A stretch of 64,000 bases of DNA, taken from Micrococcus sp. 2A (GTDB taxonomy: Bacteria; Actinomycetota; Actinomycetes; Actinomycetales; Micrococcaceae). This document shows positions 36,328 through 46,182 of this stretch, piece by piece (within the stretch, counting starts at the first letter, position 1; the number at the start of each line of letters is the position of its first letter). The DNA is taken from the NCBI RefSeq assembly GCF_039519235.1, contig NZ_CP154351.1:186001-250000 (forward strand), in the 5' to 3' direction. Under the pieces are notes generated by a model. It worked only from the letters and a program-made list of their open reading frames with translations, was not told where the DNA came from and ran no database searches. Position numbers and translations under genes: made by a program.

Positions 36328-36978
36328 TCAGTCGCCGGAGAGCACGCGCGCGATGCGCGCCGTGGCGGCCACCAGGGCCCGGCCGCAGCGCTCGGCCAGC
36401 TCGTCCGTGCACCGGTAGTCGGGCACCAGGGTGCTGAGCGCCCCGACGACGGCGCCCCGCACCACGACGGGGGAGGTCAGGGCGGTGACGTCCGGCTCCA
36501 CGGAGTGGGTGCGCTGCGTGTACTCCCCGGCGGGCACCTCTCCCCGGAAGGCGCGGCCCACGGCGCTCTCCGCGAGCGGCACCGTGCGGCCCACCCAGTT
36601 GGTGTGCCGGACCGAGTGAGTGCCCTCCACGATCGCGATGTAGAGCGCGGTCTCGCCCGGACCGTGGATCGCCAGGTATACGGACTCGCCGGTCCCGGCG
36701 ACCACCTCCTCCATCGCGTCACGCGAGAGGGCCACGAGCGGTTCCCGCGTGAAGGCCCGGGCGCCGATCTGGAGGAGACGCGGTCCCGGGCGGTACTGGG
36801 CGTCGTCGTCGCGGGCCACGAGCCCCGCGCTCTCGAGGCTGCGCAGGAGGCGCAGCGCCGTGGAGGGGGGGAGGTCGGCGGTCCGCGCCGCCTCCGAGAG
36901 ACTCAGGGGCGCCTCCTCGGTGACGGCAGCGAGCAGCTCGAGCGCGCGGTCCACGGTGCGAGTCGATGCGGTGGCCAT
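36328..36978 (-). CDS. IclR-family regulator of the hut genes
   Basis: A 216-residue transcription factor. The N-terminal winged helix (LSLSEAARTADLPPSTALRLLRSLESAGLVARD, about 24-56) and the C-terminal IclR effector domain (ESVYLAIHGPGETALYIAIVEGTHSVRH, LAESAVGRAFRG, ALTSPVVVRGAVVGALSTLVPDYR) are complete. It is divergent from hutU over an operator-rich gap, so it probably controls histidine utilisation in response to histidine or urocanate (inferred). TACTCT (36991-36986) ends 7 bases before the ATG and no Shine-Dalgarno exists. Confidence 0.85.
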   Translation of the reverse strand: MATASTRTVDRALELLAAVTEEAPLSLSEAARTADLPPSTALRLLRSLESAGLVARDDDAQYRPGPRLLQIGARAFTREPLVALSRDAMEEVVAGTGESVYLAIHGPGETALYIAIVEGTHSVRHTNWVGRTVPLAESAVGRAFRGEVPAGEYTQRTHSVEPDVTALTSPVVVRGAVVGALSTLVPDYRCTDELAERCGRALVAATARIARVLSGD

Positions 36979-37013
36979 GAAGGGGAGAGTACTGCCCGGC
37001 ACGCCGAGGGGGC

Positions 37014-37072
37014 TTGCATGTGTCGATGCTCACTGTTTCAATGGGTGGCAACACGTTGCCGCTCAACGGCAA
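37014..37072 (+). promoter_or_regulatory. hutU promoter with overlapping operator palindromes
   Basis: TTGCAT (37015-37020 region) and TTCAAT (37037-37042) form a promoter with a spacer of about 17 bases. Just downstream, GGCAACACGTTGCC (37047-37060) is a perfect 6-bp-arm palindrome. TTGCCGCTCAACGGCAA (37056-37072) is a second one that shares its left arm with the first. The position over the transcription start fits repression, probably by the divergent IclR-type protein. Confidence 0.65.
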
Positions 37073-37127
37073 GCCTGGGGAGTCCCCCTCGGCGACGCCG
37101 CGCACCGCCTTCTCGAGAGGAACCACC

Positions 37128-38825
<1,698 letters not shown>

Positions 38826-38835
38826 GCGGGTCTCG

Positions 38836-38904
38836 GCGCGGGCGGCAGCCGCCGCCCGCGCACCTGAAGAAGCGGCCCGGGCGGGCATGACCGCTCGGGC
38901 CGCT
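38836..38904 (+). terminator. Two tandem hairpins between hutU and the transporter gene
   Basis: GCGCGGGCGGC/GCCGCCCGCGC (38836-38861, 11 bp perfect, AGCC loop) is followed by AGCGGCCCGGGCGG/CCGCTCGGGCCGCT (38871-38904, 14 bp with one G-U, 6-base loop). They stand inside a co-oriented operon, so they may set partial termination or mRNA processing, making hutU transcript more abundant than the genes that follow. Confidence 0.65.
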
Positions 38905-38922
38905 CGGTGAAAGGACACCACG

Positions 38923-40299
38923 ATGGCGCAGGCCCATCCCGGAGACGCAGAGCTGCATACGAACACGACGGCGATGACCGCCATCCGCAACGACGATCCC
39001 CGCCCTCCCGCGCGGTGGCGCATGCTGGTGTACTCGGCGATCGGCGTCTTCATGTTCTTCGTGCCGATCACCATCGACGGGGTCAGCACCATCCCCCTCG
39101 ACCACATGGTGACCTGGGTCCGCAGGATCCTGGGACCGGCCGAGCGCTTCGTGGGCCTGGCCATCATCGCGGCCGGCGCGGTGTACCCGTTCGCGACCGG
39201 CCGGTGGCGCCAGGGCCCCATGCGGATGACCTTCGCCTTCCTCGCGGTGCTGGGCTTCGTCACCGCGAGCATGGTGGTGTTCGGCTTCGGCCCGAGCTGG
39301 ATCCTGGACAAGGCCATCGGCCCGTTCCTGCTGGACAAGCTCGTGGTCCCGGTCGGGCTGATCGTGCCCATCGGCTCCGTCTTCCTCGCCCTGGTCATCG
39401 GATACGGACTCATGGAGTTCGTGGGCGTGTACCTGCGCCCGGCCATGCGGCCGATCTGGAAGGTGCCCGGCCGTGCGGCCGTGGACGCCGTGGCCTCGTT
39501 CGTGGGCAGCTACGCCCTCGGACTGCTTCTGACGAACCGCATGTACCGCGGCGGCCGGTACACGGCGAAGGAGGCGGCCATCATCGCCGTCGGCTTCTCC
39601 ACGGTGTCCGCGACCTTCATGGTGATCGTGGCCCGCACGCTCGGTCTCATGGACGTGTGGCTCTGGTACTTCTTCGGCACCCTCGTGGTGACATTCCTCG
39701 TCACCGCCATCACCGTGCGCATCCCCCCGCTGAGCCGCATCCCGGACGAGGTCCACCCCGGCGTCGAGCACCATCCGGAGCAGCCCGTCACGGCCGACCG
39801 CTTCAGCGTCGCGCGCCGGGCCGCGGAGCAGACGCTCGCCGAGGCTCCGTCGCTGGGGCGCAATGTGTGGCTCAACTTCCGCGACGGTCTCGTGATGGTC
39901 ATGCAGATCCTGCCGTCCATCATGTCCGTGGGCCTGATCGCGCTGCTGCTGGCCACCCATACCCCGGTCTTCACGTGGGTGGGCTACCTCTTCTTCCCGC
40001 TCTTCGCCCTCCTCGGCTTCTCGGACCCGGGCCTGTTGGCCACGGCGTCCGCCACCTCCATCGCCGAGATGTTCATCCCGGCCACCATGGCGGCGGGCCA
40101 CGAGGACTTCGTGGCGCGCTTCGTGATCGGTGTGATCTGCGTGTCCGCGATCATCTTCTTCTCGGCGGTGGTCCCGGCCATCCTCGCCACGGACATCCCC
40201 GTGAAGCTCTGGCACCTCGTGGTCGTCTGGGCGGAGCGTGTGATCCTCACGATCCTGCTCGCCACCCCGGTGGCCCATCTCGTCGCCGCCCTGACCTGA
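38923..40299 (+). CDS. YjiH-family membrane protein, candidate hut transporter
   Basis: A 458-residue protein with about ten hydrophobic segments and a gate-domain-like stretch (TVSATFMVIVARTLGLMDVW, VGYLFFPLFALLGFSDPGLLATASATSIAEMFIPA) typical of YjiH/nucleoside-recognition proteins. Location between hutU and hutI makes uptake of histidine or urocanate the best guess; that is context, not a sequence motif. ATG at 38923 has AAAGGA upstream. The N-terminal 30 residues are polar. Confidence 0.8.
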   Translation: MAQAHPGDAELHTNTTAMTAIRNDDPRPPARWRMLVYSAIGVFMFFVPITIDGVSTIPLDHMVTWVRRILGPAERFVGLAIIAAGAVYPFATGRWRQGPMRMTFAFLAVLGFVTASMVVFGFGPSWILDKAIGPFLLDKLVVPVGLIVPIGSVFLALVIGYGLMEFVGVYLRPAMRPIWKVPGRAAVDAVASFVGSYALGLLLTNRMYRGGRYTAKEAAIIAVGFSTVSATFMVIVARTLGLMDVWLWYFFGTLVVTFLVTAITVRIPPLSRIPDEVHPGVEHHPEQPVTADRFSVARRAAEQTLAEAPSLGRNVWLNFRDGLVMVMQILPSIMSVGLIALLLATHTPVFTWVGYLFFPLFALLGFSDPGLLATASATSIAEMFIPATMAAGHEDFVARFVIGVICVSAIIFFSAVVPAILATDIPVKLWHLVVVWAERVILTILLATPVAHLVAALT

Positions 40300-40355
40300 C
40301 ATCCTGGGAACGTCGCTCCTCCGTCTCCCTCGCCCGCCCGCTCCGAAAGGCCCCC

Positions 40356-41561
40356 ATGCGCTCCACGCTCCTCACCGACATCGCCGAGCTGACCACCGTC
40401 GACCCCGAGGGCCGGGTCCTGGCGGACGCCGCCGTCGTGGTGGAGGACGAGCGGATCGCGTGGATCGGCGCCGCCGCCGAGGCCCCCGGGGCCGACGAGC
40501 GCGTGTCCGTGGGCGGGCGTGCCGTGCTGCCCGGCTGGGTGGACTCGCACACCCACCTCGTGTTCGACGGCGACCGCTCGGCCGAGTTCGAGGCCCGCAT
40601 GGCCGGGGAGTCCTACGCCGCCGGCGGCATCGGCGTGACCACGTCGGCCACGCGGGAGGCCTCCGACGAGCGTCTGCGCGCACTGGTCGCCGGGCGTGTG
40701 GCGGACGCCGTCGCCGGCGGCACCACCTACCTCGAGACGAAGACCGGCTACGGCCTCTCCGTCGAGGAGGAGGCCCGTCACGCGCGCCTGCTCTCGGAGC
40801 TGAAGGCCGAGGGGCAGATCGACGAGGTGACGTTCCTCGGCGCCCACCTGGTGCCGAAGGGCCGCGAGGCGGAGGACTACCTCGACGACGTCGTCGGCCC
40901 CATGCTGGACGCCGTGCGCGAGCACGTGGGCTGGATCGACGTCTTCTGCGACAAGGGCGCCTTCGACGCCGCGCAGACCCGCCGCGTGCTCGAGGCGGGC
41001 ACCGCCGCGGGCCTGCGCGTGCGCCTGCACGGCAACCAGATCGAGGAGGGCCCCGGCGTCGGCCTGGCCGTCGAGTTCGGCGCCGCCTCCGTGGACCACG
41101 TGAACTTCCTCGCCGACGCGGACGTCGAGGCGCTGGCCGGCACGTGGGGCGACTGGGACCGCGCGTCGGCCGCCGGCACCCCCGGCACCGTGGCCGGCTG
41201 CCTGCCCGCGTGCGACCTCTCCACCCGCGCCCCCCTGGCCCCGGCCCGCCGCCTGCTGGACGCCGGGATCGAGATCGCGCTGGCCTCCAACTGCAACCCC
41301 GGCACGAGCTACACCACGTCCATGAACTTCAACGTGGCCACCGCGGTGCTGCAGATGGGCCTCACGCTGGCCGAGGCGCTGCGGGCCGCGACGCTCGGCG
41401 GCGCGATCGGTCTGCGCGCGCAGGACCGCGTGGGCAGCCTCGAGGTCGGCAAGCGCGCGGACCTCCACGTGCTCGACGCCCCCGCCGCCATCCACCTCGC
41501 CTACCGCCCCGGCATGCCGCTCACCCACGCGGTGTGGCGGGCCGGCCGGCGCGTCGTCTGA
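40356..41561 (+). CDS. hutI: Imidazolonepropionase
   Basis: The third step of histidine degradation: hydrolysis of imidazolonepropionate to formiminoglutamate. The 401-residue metal-dependent amidohydrolase has the metal-binding DSHTHLVFDGDR (about 62-73), ETKTGYGLS, TFLGAHLVP, RLHGNQIEEG (metal His) and IALASNCNPGTSYT motifs, and the C-terminal KRADLHVLDAP composite-domain end. ATG at 40356 has GAAAGG five bases upstream, and the gene lies 56 bases after the transporter. Confidence 0.97.
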   Translation: MRSTLLTDIAELTTVDPEGRVLADAAVVVEDERIAWIGAAAEAPGADERVSVGGRAVLPGWVDSHTHLVFDGDRSAEFEARMAGESYAAGGIGVTTSATREASDERLRALVAGRVADAVAGGTTYLETKTGYGLSVEEEARHARLLSELKAEGQIDEVTFLGAHLVPKGREAEDYLDDVVGPMLDAVREHVGWIDVFCDKGAFDAAQTRRVLEAGTAAGLRVRLHGNQIEEGPGVGLAVEFGAASVDHVNFLADADVEALAGTWGDWDRASAAGTPGTVAGCLPACDLSTRAPLAPARRLLDAGIEIALASNCNPGTSYTTSMNFNVATAVLQMGLTLAEALRAATLGGAIGLRAQDRVGSLEVGKRADLHVLDAPAAIHLAYRPGMPLTHAVWRAGRRVV

Positions 41562-41677
41562 GGTCGCCCACCCCGTACGATCACCGCCGGGACCACCCGC
41601 CCGGTGACGCCCGACGTCGGACACACCCGCCCGGCGTCGGGCCCGACCCACCCCACCACCCGAGGAGCGCACCGCCC

Positions 41678-43291
41678 ATGACCACCCCTCCCGCCACCGT
41701 CACGCTCGGCACGTCCGGGGCCACCCTGGACGACGTCGTCGCCGTGGCCCGCCACGACGCCCGCGTGGTGCTCGCCGACGACGTCCTCGAGACCGTCGGC
41801 GCGGTGCGCCGCCACGTCCAGGCACTGGCCGAGGCCGAGACCCCCACCTACGGCGTCTCCACCGGCTTCGGCGCACTCGCGGACAAGCACATCCCGCTCG
41901 AGTCCCGCGCGCAGCTGCAGAAGTCGCTGATCCGCTCCCACGCCGCCGGCATGGGCCCCGTGGTGGAGCGTGAGGTCATCCGCGCGCTGATGTTCCTGCG
42001 CGCCACCACGCTGGCCTCCGGCCGCACGGGTGTGCGCCCCGTGGTCGTGGAGACCTTCGTGGCCATGCTCAACGCGGGCATCACCCCGGGCGTGCGCGAG
42101 TTCGGCTCGCTCGGCTGCTCGGGCGATCTGGCCCCGCTGTCCCACGTGGCGCTCGCGCTCATGGGCGAGGGCGACGTCGTCGGGGAGGACGGCGCGCTGC
42201 GTCCGGCCGGCGAGGCGCTCGCCGAGGCCGGGATCGAGCCGGTCGAGCTGCGGGAGAAGGAGGGCCTGGCCCTCGTCAACGGCACCGAGGGCATGCTCGG
42301 CATGCTGATCCTCGCGCTGGCCGACCTCGAGGAGCTCGCCGATACCGTGGACCTCACCGCCGCGATGTCCGTGGAGGCCCTGCTCGGCACCGACCGCGTG
42401 TTCGTGCCCGAGCTGCACGCCCCGCTGCGCCCGCACCCCGGCCAGGCCGCCTCGGCGGACCGCATGCTGAAGATCCTCGCCGGCTCGCCGATTGTGGCGA
42501 GCCACCGCGTGGGCGACTCCCGCGTGCAGGACGCCTACTCGCTGCGCTGCGCCCCCCAGGTGGCCGGCGGCCTGCGCGACACCCTCGCGTACGTCACGTC
42601 CGTGGCCGAGCGCGAGCTCGCCGCGACCATCGACAACCCGGTGGTGCTCGACGACGGCCGGGTGAGCTCGAACGGCAACTTCCACGGGGCGCCCGTGGCG
42701 TACGTGCTGGACTTCCTGGCCATCCCGGTGGCCGACGTCGCCAGCATGTCCGAGCGCCGCACCGACCGCATGCTGGACCCGGCCCGCTCCCACGGCCTGC
42801 CCGCGTTCCTCGTGGACGATCCCGGCGTGGACTCCGGCATGATGATCGCCCAGTACACGCAGGCCGGGCTCGTCTCGGACATGAAGCGCCTGGCCGTGCC
42901 CGCCTCCGTGGACTCCATCCCGTCCTCCGCCATGCAGGAGGACCACGTGTCCATGGGCTGGCACGCCGCCCGCAAGCTGCGCTCGGCCGTGGAGAACTTC
43001 CGCCGCGTGCTCGCCGTCGAGCTCGTGGCCGCCGCCCGGGCGATCGAGCTGCGCGCGCCGCTGCAGCCCTCCGCCGCGACCGGTGCCGCCGTCCGCGTGA
43101 TCCGCGAGGCCGGCGTCCCCGGCCCCGGCCCGGACCAGTACATGGCCCCGCAGCTGGCCGCCGCCGAGCAGGCCCTGCGCGACGGGTCCGTGCTGGCCGC
43201 CGTGGCGGAGGCGCTCGCGGGTGCGTCCGCCGACGCCGAGCCGCAGGACCTGGCCGAGGAGTCCGAGGGCGCCGAGGCCGAGGGGCACTGA
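41678..43291 (+). CDS. hutH: Histidine ammonia-lyase (CSG form)
   Basis: Deaminates histidine to urocanate using the self-made MIO electrophile. The 537-residue protein has YGVSTGFGALADKHI with the catalytic Tyr, the MIO-forming tripeptide as Cys-Ser-Gly in GSLGCSGDLAPLSH (near 143-156; Ala-Ser-Gly is commoner), NGTEGMLGM, PLRPHPGQAASA, QDAYSLRCAPQV and SMGWHAARKLR. ATG at 41678 has GAGGAGC nine bases upstream. The last gene of this hut run; a long palindrome follows. Confidence 0.96.
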   Translation: MTTPPATVTLGTSGATLDDVVAVARHDARVVLADDVLETVGAVRRHVQALAEAETPTYGVSTGFGALADKHIPLESRAQLQKSLIRSHAAGMGPVVEREVIRALMFLRATTLASGRTGVRPVVVETFVAMLNAGITPGVREFGSLGCSGDLAPLSHVALALMGEGDVVGEDGALRPAGEALAEAGIEPVELREKEGLALVNGTEGMLGMLILALADLEELADTVDLTAAMSVEALLGTDRVFVPELHAPLRPHPGQAASADRMLKILAGSPIVASHRVGDSRVQDAYSLRCAPQVAGGLRDTLAYVTSVAERELAATIDNPVVLDDGRVSSNGNFHGAPVAYVLDFLAIPVADVASMSERRTDRMLDPARSHGLPAFLVDDPGVDSGMMIAQYTQAGLVSDMKRLAVPASVDSIPSSAMQEDHVSMGWHAARKLRSAVENFRRVLAVELVAAARAIELRAPLQPSAATGAAVRVIREAGVPGPGPDQYMAPQLAAAEQALRDGSVLAAVAEALAGASADAEPQDLAEESEGAEAEGH

Positions 43292-43312
43292 CGCCGCAGA
43301 GAGGTCCGACGC

Positions 43313-43375
43313 CACAGAGTGGTCACGACATGCCGCGTGCGCCTGCGCGAGACGGCGTGTCGTGACCACTCTGTG
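43313..43375. repeat. Intergenic palindrome, family E
   Basis: A 23-bp stem with one G-U pair: CACAGAGTGGTCACGACA at the left and TGTCGTGACCACTCTGTG at the right. A near copy of the left edge (GACGCCGCAGAGAGGTC against GACGCCACAGAGTGGTC) stands directly upstream, from about 43289. It lies between convergent hutH and the MFS gene. Confidence 0.8.
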
Positions 43376-43394
43376 TGTGGGCGGCCCTGCCGGC

Positions 43395-44705
43395 TCAGGC
43401 CGCCAGGTCCACGTCCTTCGTCTCCTTCATGACCAGGCCGGTCAGCCCGGTGAGGCCGCCGACCACCATGAGGTAGATCGGGAACGCGCTGGTCCACCCC
43501 TGCGCCGTCAGCCACGTGATCAGGTACGGCGCCGTGCCGCCGAAGATCGCGGTAGCCAGCGAGAGCATGGTGGCCACGCCCTTGGCGCGCACCGCCGTGG
43601 GCAGCACCTCGGACCAGACGGCGCCGTTGACGCCGAACAGCAGCGCCACGGCCAGCAGGGCGATGGTCTGCACGAGCAGGAACGAGGCGAAGGTGCCGTC
43701 CAGCATGCCGAAGAGCGGGAACGGCAGCACCACGAAGAGCAGGCCGAAGGCGATGACCAGCGGACGGCGGCCGACCCGATCACCGAGCAGGCCCGCCCCG
43801 AGGATGGCGACCAGGAAGATCACCTGGGCCACGAGCGAGGCCGAGAGGGTGGTGGACTTGTCCATGTGATGGGCCACCTGCGCGTGCGTGGGCAGGTAGA
43901 TCAGCCACGTGTAGAACATCAGGGAGCCGCCCGCGGAGACCAGGAAGATCGTCAGCAGGCCGCGCCACACCGCGCCCGGCTCCCGACGTGGGGCCTCGTC
44001 CGCGGTGGGCACCACCTGCTGCGCCGCCGTGAAGTGCTCCGACTCCGTCAGGCTCCGTCGCAGGTACAGCGCGTAGAGGCCGAGGACGCCGCCGATGCCG
44101 AACGCCACGCGCCAGCCCCAGGACGCCACCTGCTCGTGGGAGAGCAGCGTGTTGATGGCCAGACCCACGAGGGTCGCCAGGATCGTGCCCACCACCACGG
44201 ACACCCACGACGTCGCCCCGAACAGCCCGCGCCGACCCTGCGGCGCGCGCTCCACGAGGTAGGTCACGGAGGTGCCCATCTCGCCTCCGTGCGCCAGGCC
44301 CTGCAGCAGGCGGGCGATGACGAGGATGACCGAGGCGAAGACGCCCACCGTGCCGTAGGTGGGGGTGACGGCGATGATCAGGCTGCCGAGCGCGGTGATC
44401 ATCATCGCCGCGAAGAGGCTGCGCTTGCGGCCCACCCGGTCCGCGTAGGCGCCGAACACGTAGCCGCCGATGGGGCGGGCGACGAAGCCCACCGCGAAGA
44501 CGGCCAGGGTCGCGAGCAGCCCGGAGGTGGGGTTGTCCGTGTGGAAGATCTGCGCCGCGAAGACCGGGGCGAAGATCGTGTAGACGTTCCAGTCGTACCA
44601 CTCCAGCGCGTTGCCGAAGTTCACGGCCAGCATGTCCTTCAGGCTCCGGGGGCGGGCCTGGGGCACGGGAGTGGGCCGGGCCGCGCCGGTGGCCGCGGTG
44701 CTCAT
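43395..44705 (-). CDS. MHS-type MFS transporter
   Basis: A 436-residue major-facilitator protein of the metabolite:H+ symporter type. NFGNALEWYDWNVY in the first helix, VARPIGGYVFGAYADRVGRKRSL in the loop 2/3 signature, and GLAHGGEMGTSVTYLVERAPQGRRG are typical of ShiA/KgtP/ProP relatives that import organic acids or betaines. The second half has the repeat GLLGDRVGRRPL. The ATG overlaps the TGA of the flavin reductase gene (ATGA), so they are translationally coupled. The cargo is probably an organic acid that the reductase pathway handles; not provable from sequence. Confidence 0.88.
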   Translation of the reverse strand: MSTAATGAARPTPVPQARPRSLKDMLAVNFGNALEWYDWNVYTIFAPVFAAQIFHTDNPTSGLLATLAVFAVGFVARPIGGYVFGAYADRVGRKRSLFAAMMITALGSLIIAVTPTYGTVGVFASVILVIARLLQGLAHGGEMGTSVTYLVERAPQGRRGLFGATSWVSVVVGTILATLVGLAINTLLSHEQVASWGWRVAFGIGGVLGLYALYLRRSLTESEHFTAAQQVVPTADEAPRREPGAVWRGLLTIFLVSAGGSLMFYTWLIYLPTHAQVAHHMDKSTTLSASLVAQVIFLVAILGAGLLGDRVGRRPLVIAFGLLFVVLPFPLFGMLDGTFASFLLVQTIALLAVALLFGVNGAVWSEVLPTAVRAKGVATMLSLATAIFGGTAPYLITWLTAQGWTSAFPIYLMVVGGLTGLTGLVMKETKDVDLAA

Positions 44706-45364
44706 GCCCGTCCCTCGAGGCCGGCCTGGGCGTCGCCGTCGGCGCCGGGCACCCGCATCTCGAAGGTCTCCCGCACCACGGTGTAGTCGAAGTAGCCCAG
44801 ACGCGCGATCGGCTGGATGCGCGGGATGTCGATGCGGCCGTCGGCGGTGATGACGTCGTCGTCGATGTGGATGGTGTCCACGTGGGCGAAGACCACGTCG
44901 ATGGTGCCGACGTTCGAGTCGCCCTTGATGCGGTGCGTCGAGTGGTAGCGGCACTCGAAGCGCACGGGGGACTCGGCGACCATCGGGATGGGGTGGTTGT
45001 CCGCGTAGACCTTGGTGACGCCGTGCTCCGCGATGCGGTCCCACTCGCTCTCGCCCGGCTCCAGGGCCATGGCGGAGACGTTGACGGCCTCGCGCAGGTC
45101 GTAGGTGGCCATGTTCCACACGAACCAGCCGGTCTGCTCCGCGTTGAGGACGGTGTCCTTGCGGCGTCCGTCCGGGTACTGGTTCGCGGAGAACATCACC
45201 ATGGGCGGGTCGAAGGTGAGGTTCTGCCACTGGCTGTAGGGGGCGATGTTCTCCATGCCGTCCGGGCTGACGGAGGACAGCCAGCCGATGGGCCGCGGCA
45301 CGGTGGAGCTCTTGAAGGGGGAGAAGGGCAGGGGGTTGGCGTCGTGCTGCGGGCGGTACTTCAT
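44702..45364 (-). CDS. Flavin reductase-like (DIM6/NTAB) protein
   Basis: A 220-residue FMN-binding split-barrel protein of the flavin-reductase-domain family. STVPRPIGWLSSVSPDGMENIAPYSQWQNLTFDPPMVMFS is the FMN-binding opening, and GWFVWNMATYDLREAVNVSA, FECRYHS and VVFAHVDTIHIDDDVI follow. It could supply reduced flavin to a monooxygenase; none is adjacent, though a LLM-class one occurs at 54204. ATG at 45364 has GGAGGA. It is the first gene of the leftward operon with the MHS transporter and is divergent from gntR. Confidence 0.85.
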   Translation of the reverse strand: MKYRPQHDANPLPFSPFKSSTVPRPIGWLSSVSPDGMENIAPYSQWQNLTFDPPMVMFSANQYPDGRRKDTVLNAEQTGWFVWNMATYDLREAVNVSAMALEPGESEWDRIAEHGVTKVYADNHPIPMVAESPVRFECRYHSTHRIKGDSNVGTIDVVFAHVDTIHIDDDVITADGRIDIPRIQPIARLGYFDYTVVRETFEMRVPGADGDAQAGLEGRA

Positions 45365-45401
45365 GAGTCCTCCGTGTGATGGCGGTAACAGGATGTGGGT
45401 C

Positions 45402-45435
45402 ACGCTACGCCGCATATTCCGTATATATCAAGCGG
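45402..45435. promoter_or_regulatory. AT-rich promoter/operator between flavin reductase and gntR
   Basis: On the minus strand TTGATA (45431-45426) and TAGCGT (45407-45402), 18 bases apart, form a promoter for the flavin reductase gene. The stretch GCATATTCCGTATATATC (45412-45429) is markedly AT-rich against its surroundings and lies inside the spacer, where a GntR-type protein would be expected to bind. Confidence 0.55.
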
Positions 45436-45466
45436 ATGTGCGCAGATGACTGCCTAGGCTGGGCCC

Positions 45467-46144
45467 ATGAACAAGTCGGAGGAGGCCTACGCCCGCCTGA
45501 CGCAGAAGATCGAGACCGGGGAGCTGCCACCGGGCGCCGTCCTCAGCGAGGCGGCCCTCATCGCCGCCGCCGAGACGGGACGCACGCCCCTGCGCGAGGC
45601 CGTGCAGCGCCTCATCCGCGACCACTGGCTCCTGACCGGTGGGGGACGTGGCCTGCAGGTCCCCGCGATCTCCGTGGACGACCAGCTGGAGAGGCTGGAG
45701 GTGCGGCGGTCGCTCGAGGCGCTGGCCGTGGGACTGGCCTGCGCGCGGGCGGGCGAGGAGCAGCTGGCCGCCGTCGCGGCCCACGTGCGGCACCTGCGCA
45801 CGGTGGAGGACCTGCCGGCGTACGTCGCCGCCGTCGGGCGCTCGCACGAACTCCTGCGCACGATCGCGAACAACCGCTATCTCGCCGATTCCCTGGTCCC
45901 GCTCCAGGGGCTCTCCCGGCGGTTCTGGCTCGCCACCACGAAGGGTCTGCCCGACGAGGTCGAACGCGGCCGGGCGTTCTACGTCCCGGCGCTGGAGGCG
46001 GTGACCCGGAGGGACTCGGCGGGAGCCCGGGCCGGGGTGCTGGCCCTGCACGACTTCCTGGCACGCTCGGCGCTGGACTACGCCGCCCGACGCGCGGCCC
46101 ACGGCAGCGCCGAGCCCCCGGCCCCGTGGGCGGACCGACGCTGA
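45467..46144 (+). CDS. GntR-family regulator (FadR/FCD type)
   Basis: A 225-residue regulator. The winged helix is YARLTQKIETGELPPGAVLSEAALIAAAETGRTPLREAVQRL (about 8-49), the classic GntR motif, followed by an all-helical FCD ligand domain (LERLEVRRSLEALAVGLA, GRSHELLRTIANNRYL). It is divergent from the flavin reductase/MHS operon and is the obvious candidate regulator of it. TAGGCT (45455-45460) ends 6 bases before the ATG; no Shine-Dalgarno. Confidence 0.85.
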   Translation: MNKSEEAYARLTQKIETGELPPGAVLSEAALIAAAETGRTPLREAVQRLIRDHWLLTGGGRGLQVPAISVDDQLERLEVRRSLEALAVGLACARAGEEQLAAVAAHVRHLRTVEDLPAYVAAVGRSHELLRTIANNRYLADSLVPLQGLSRRFWLATTKGLPDEVERGRAFYVPALEAVTRRDSAGARAGVLALHDFLARSALDYAARRAAHGSAEPPAPWADRR

Positions 46145-46182
46145 CGCGCGCGGCCCCCGCGCCTGAACGAGTCCCGGCCCGC

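Noticed and set aside
41678..43291. Inactive histidine ammonia-lyase because ASG is missing
   Set aside because: Cys-Ser-Gly can form the MIO group, and all other catalytic motifs are present, as is the complete hut set.
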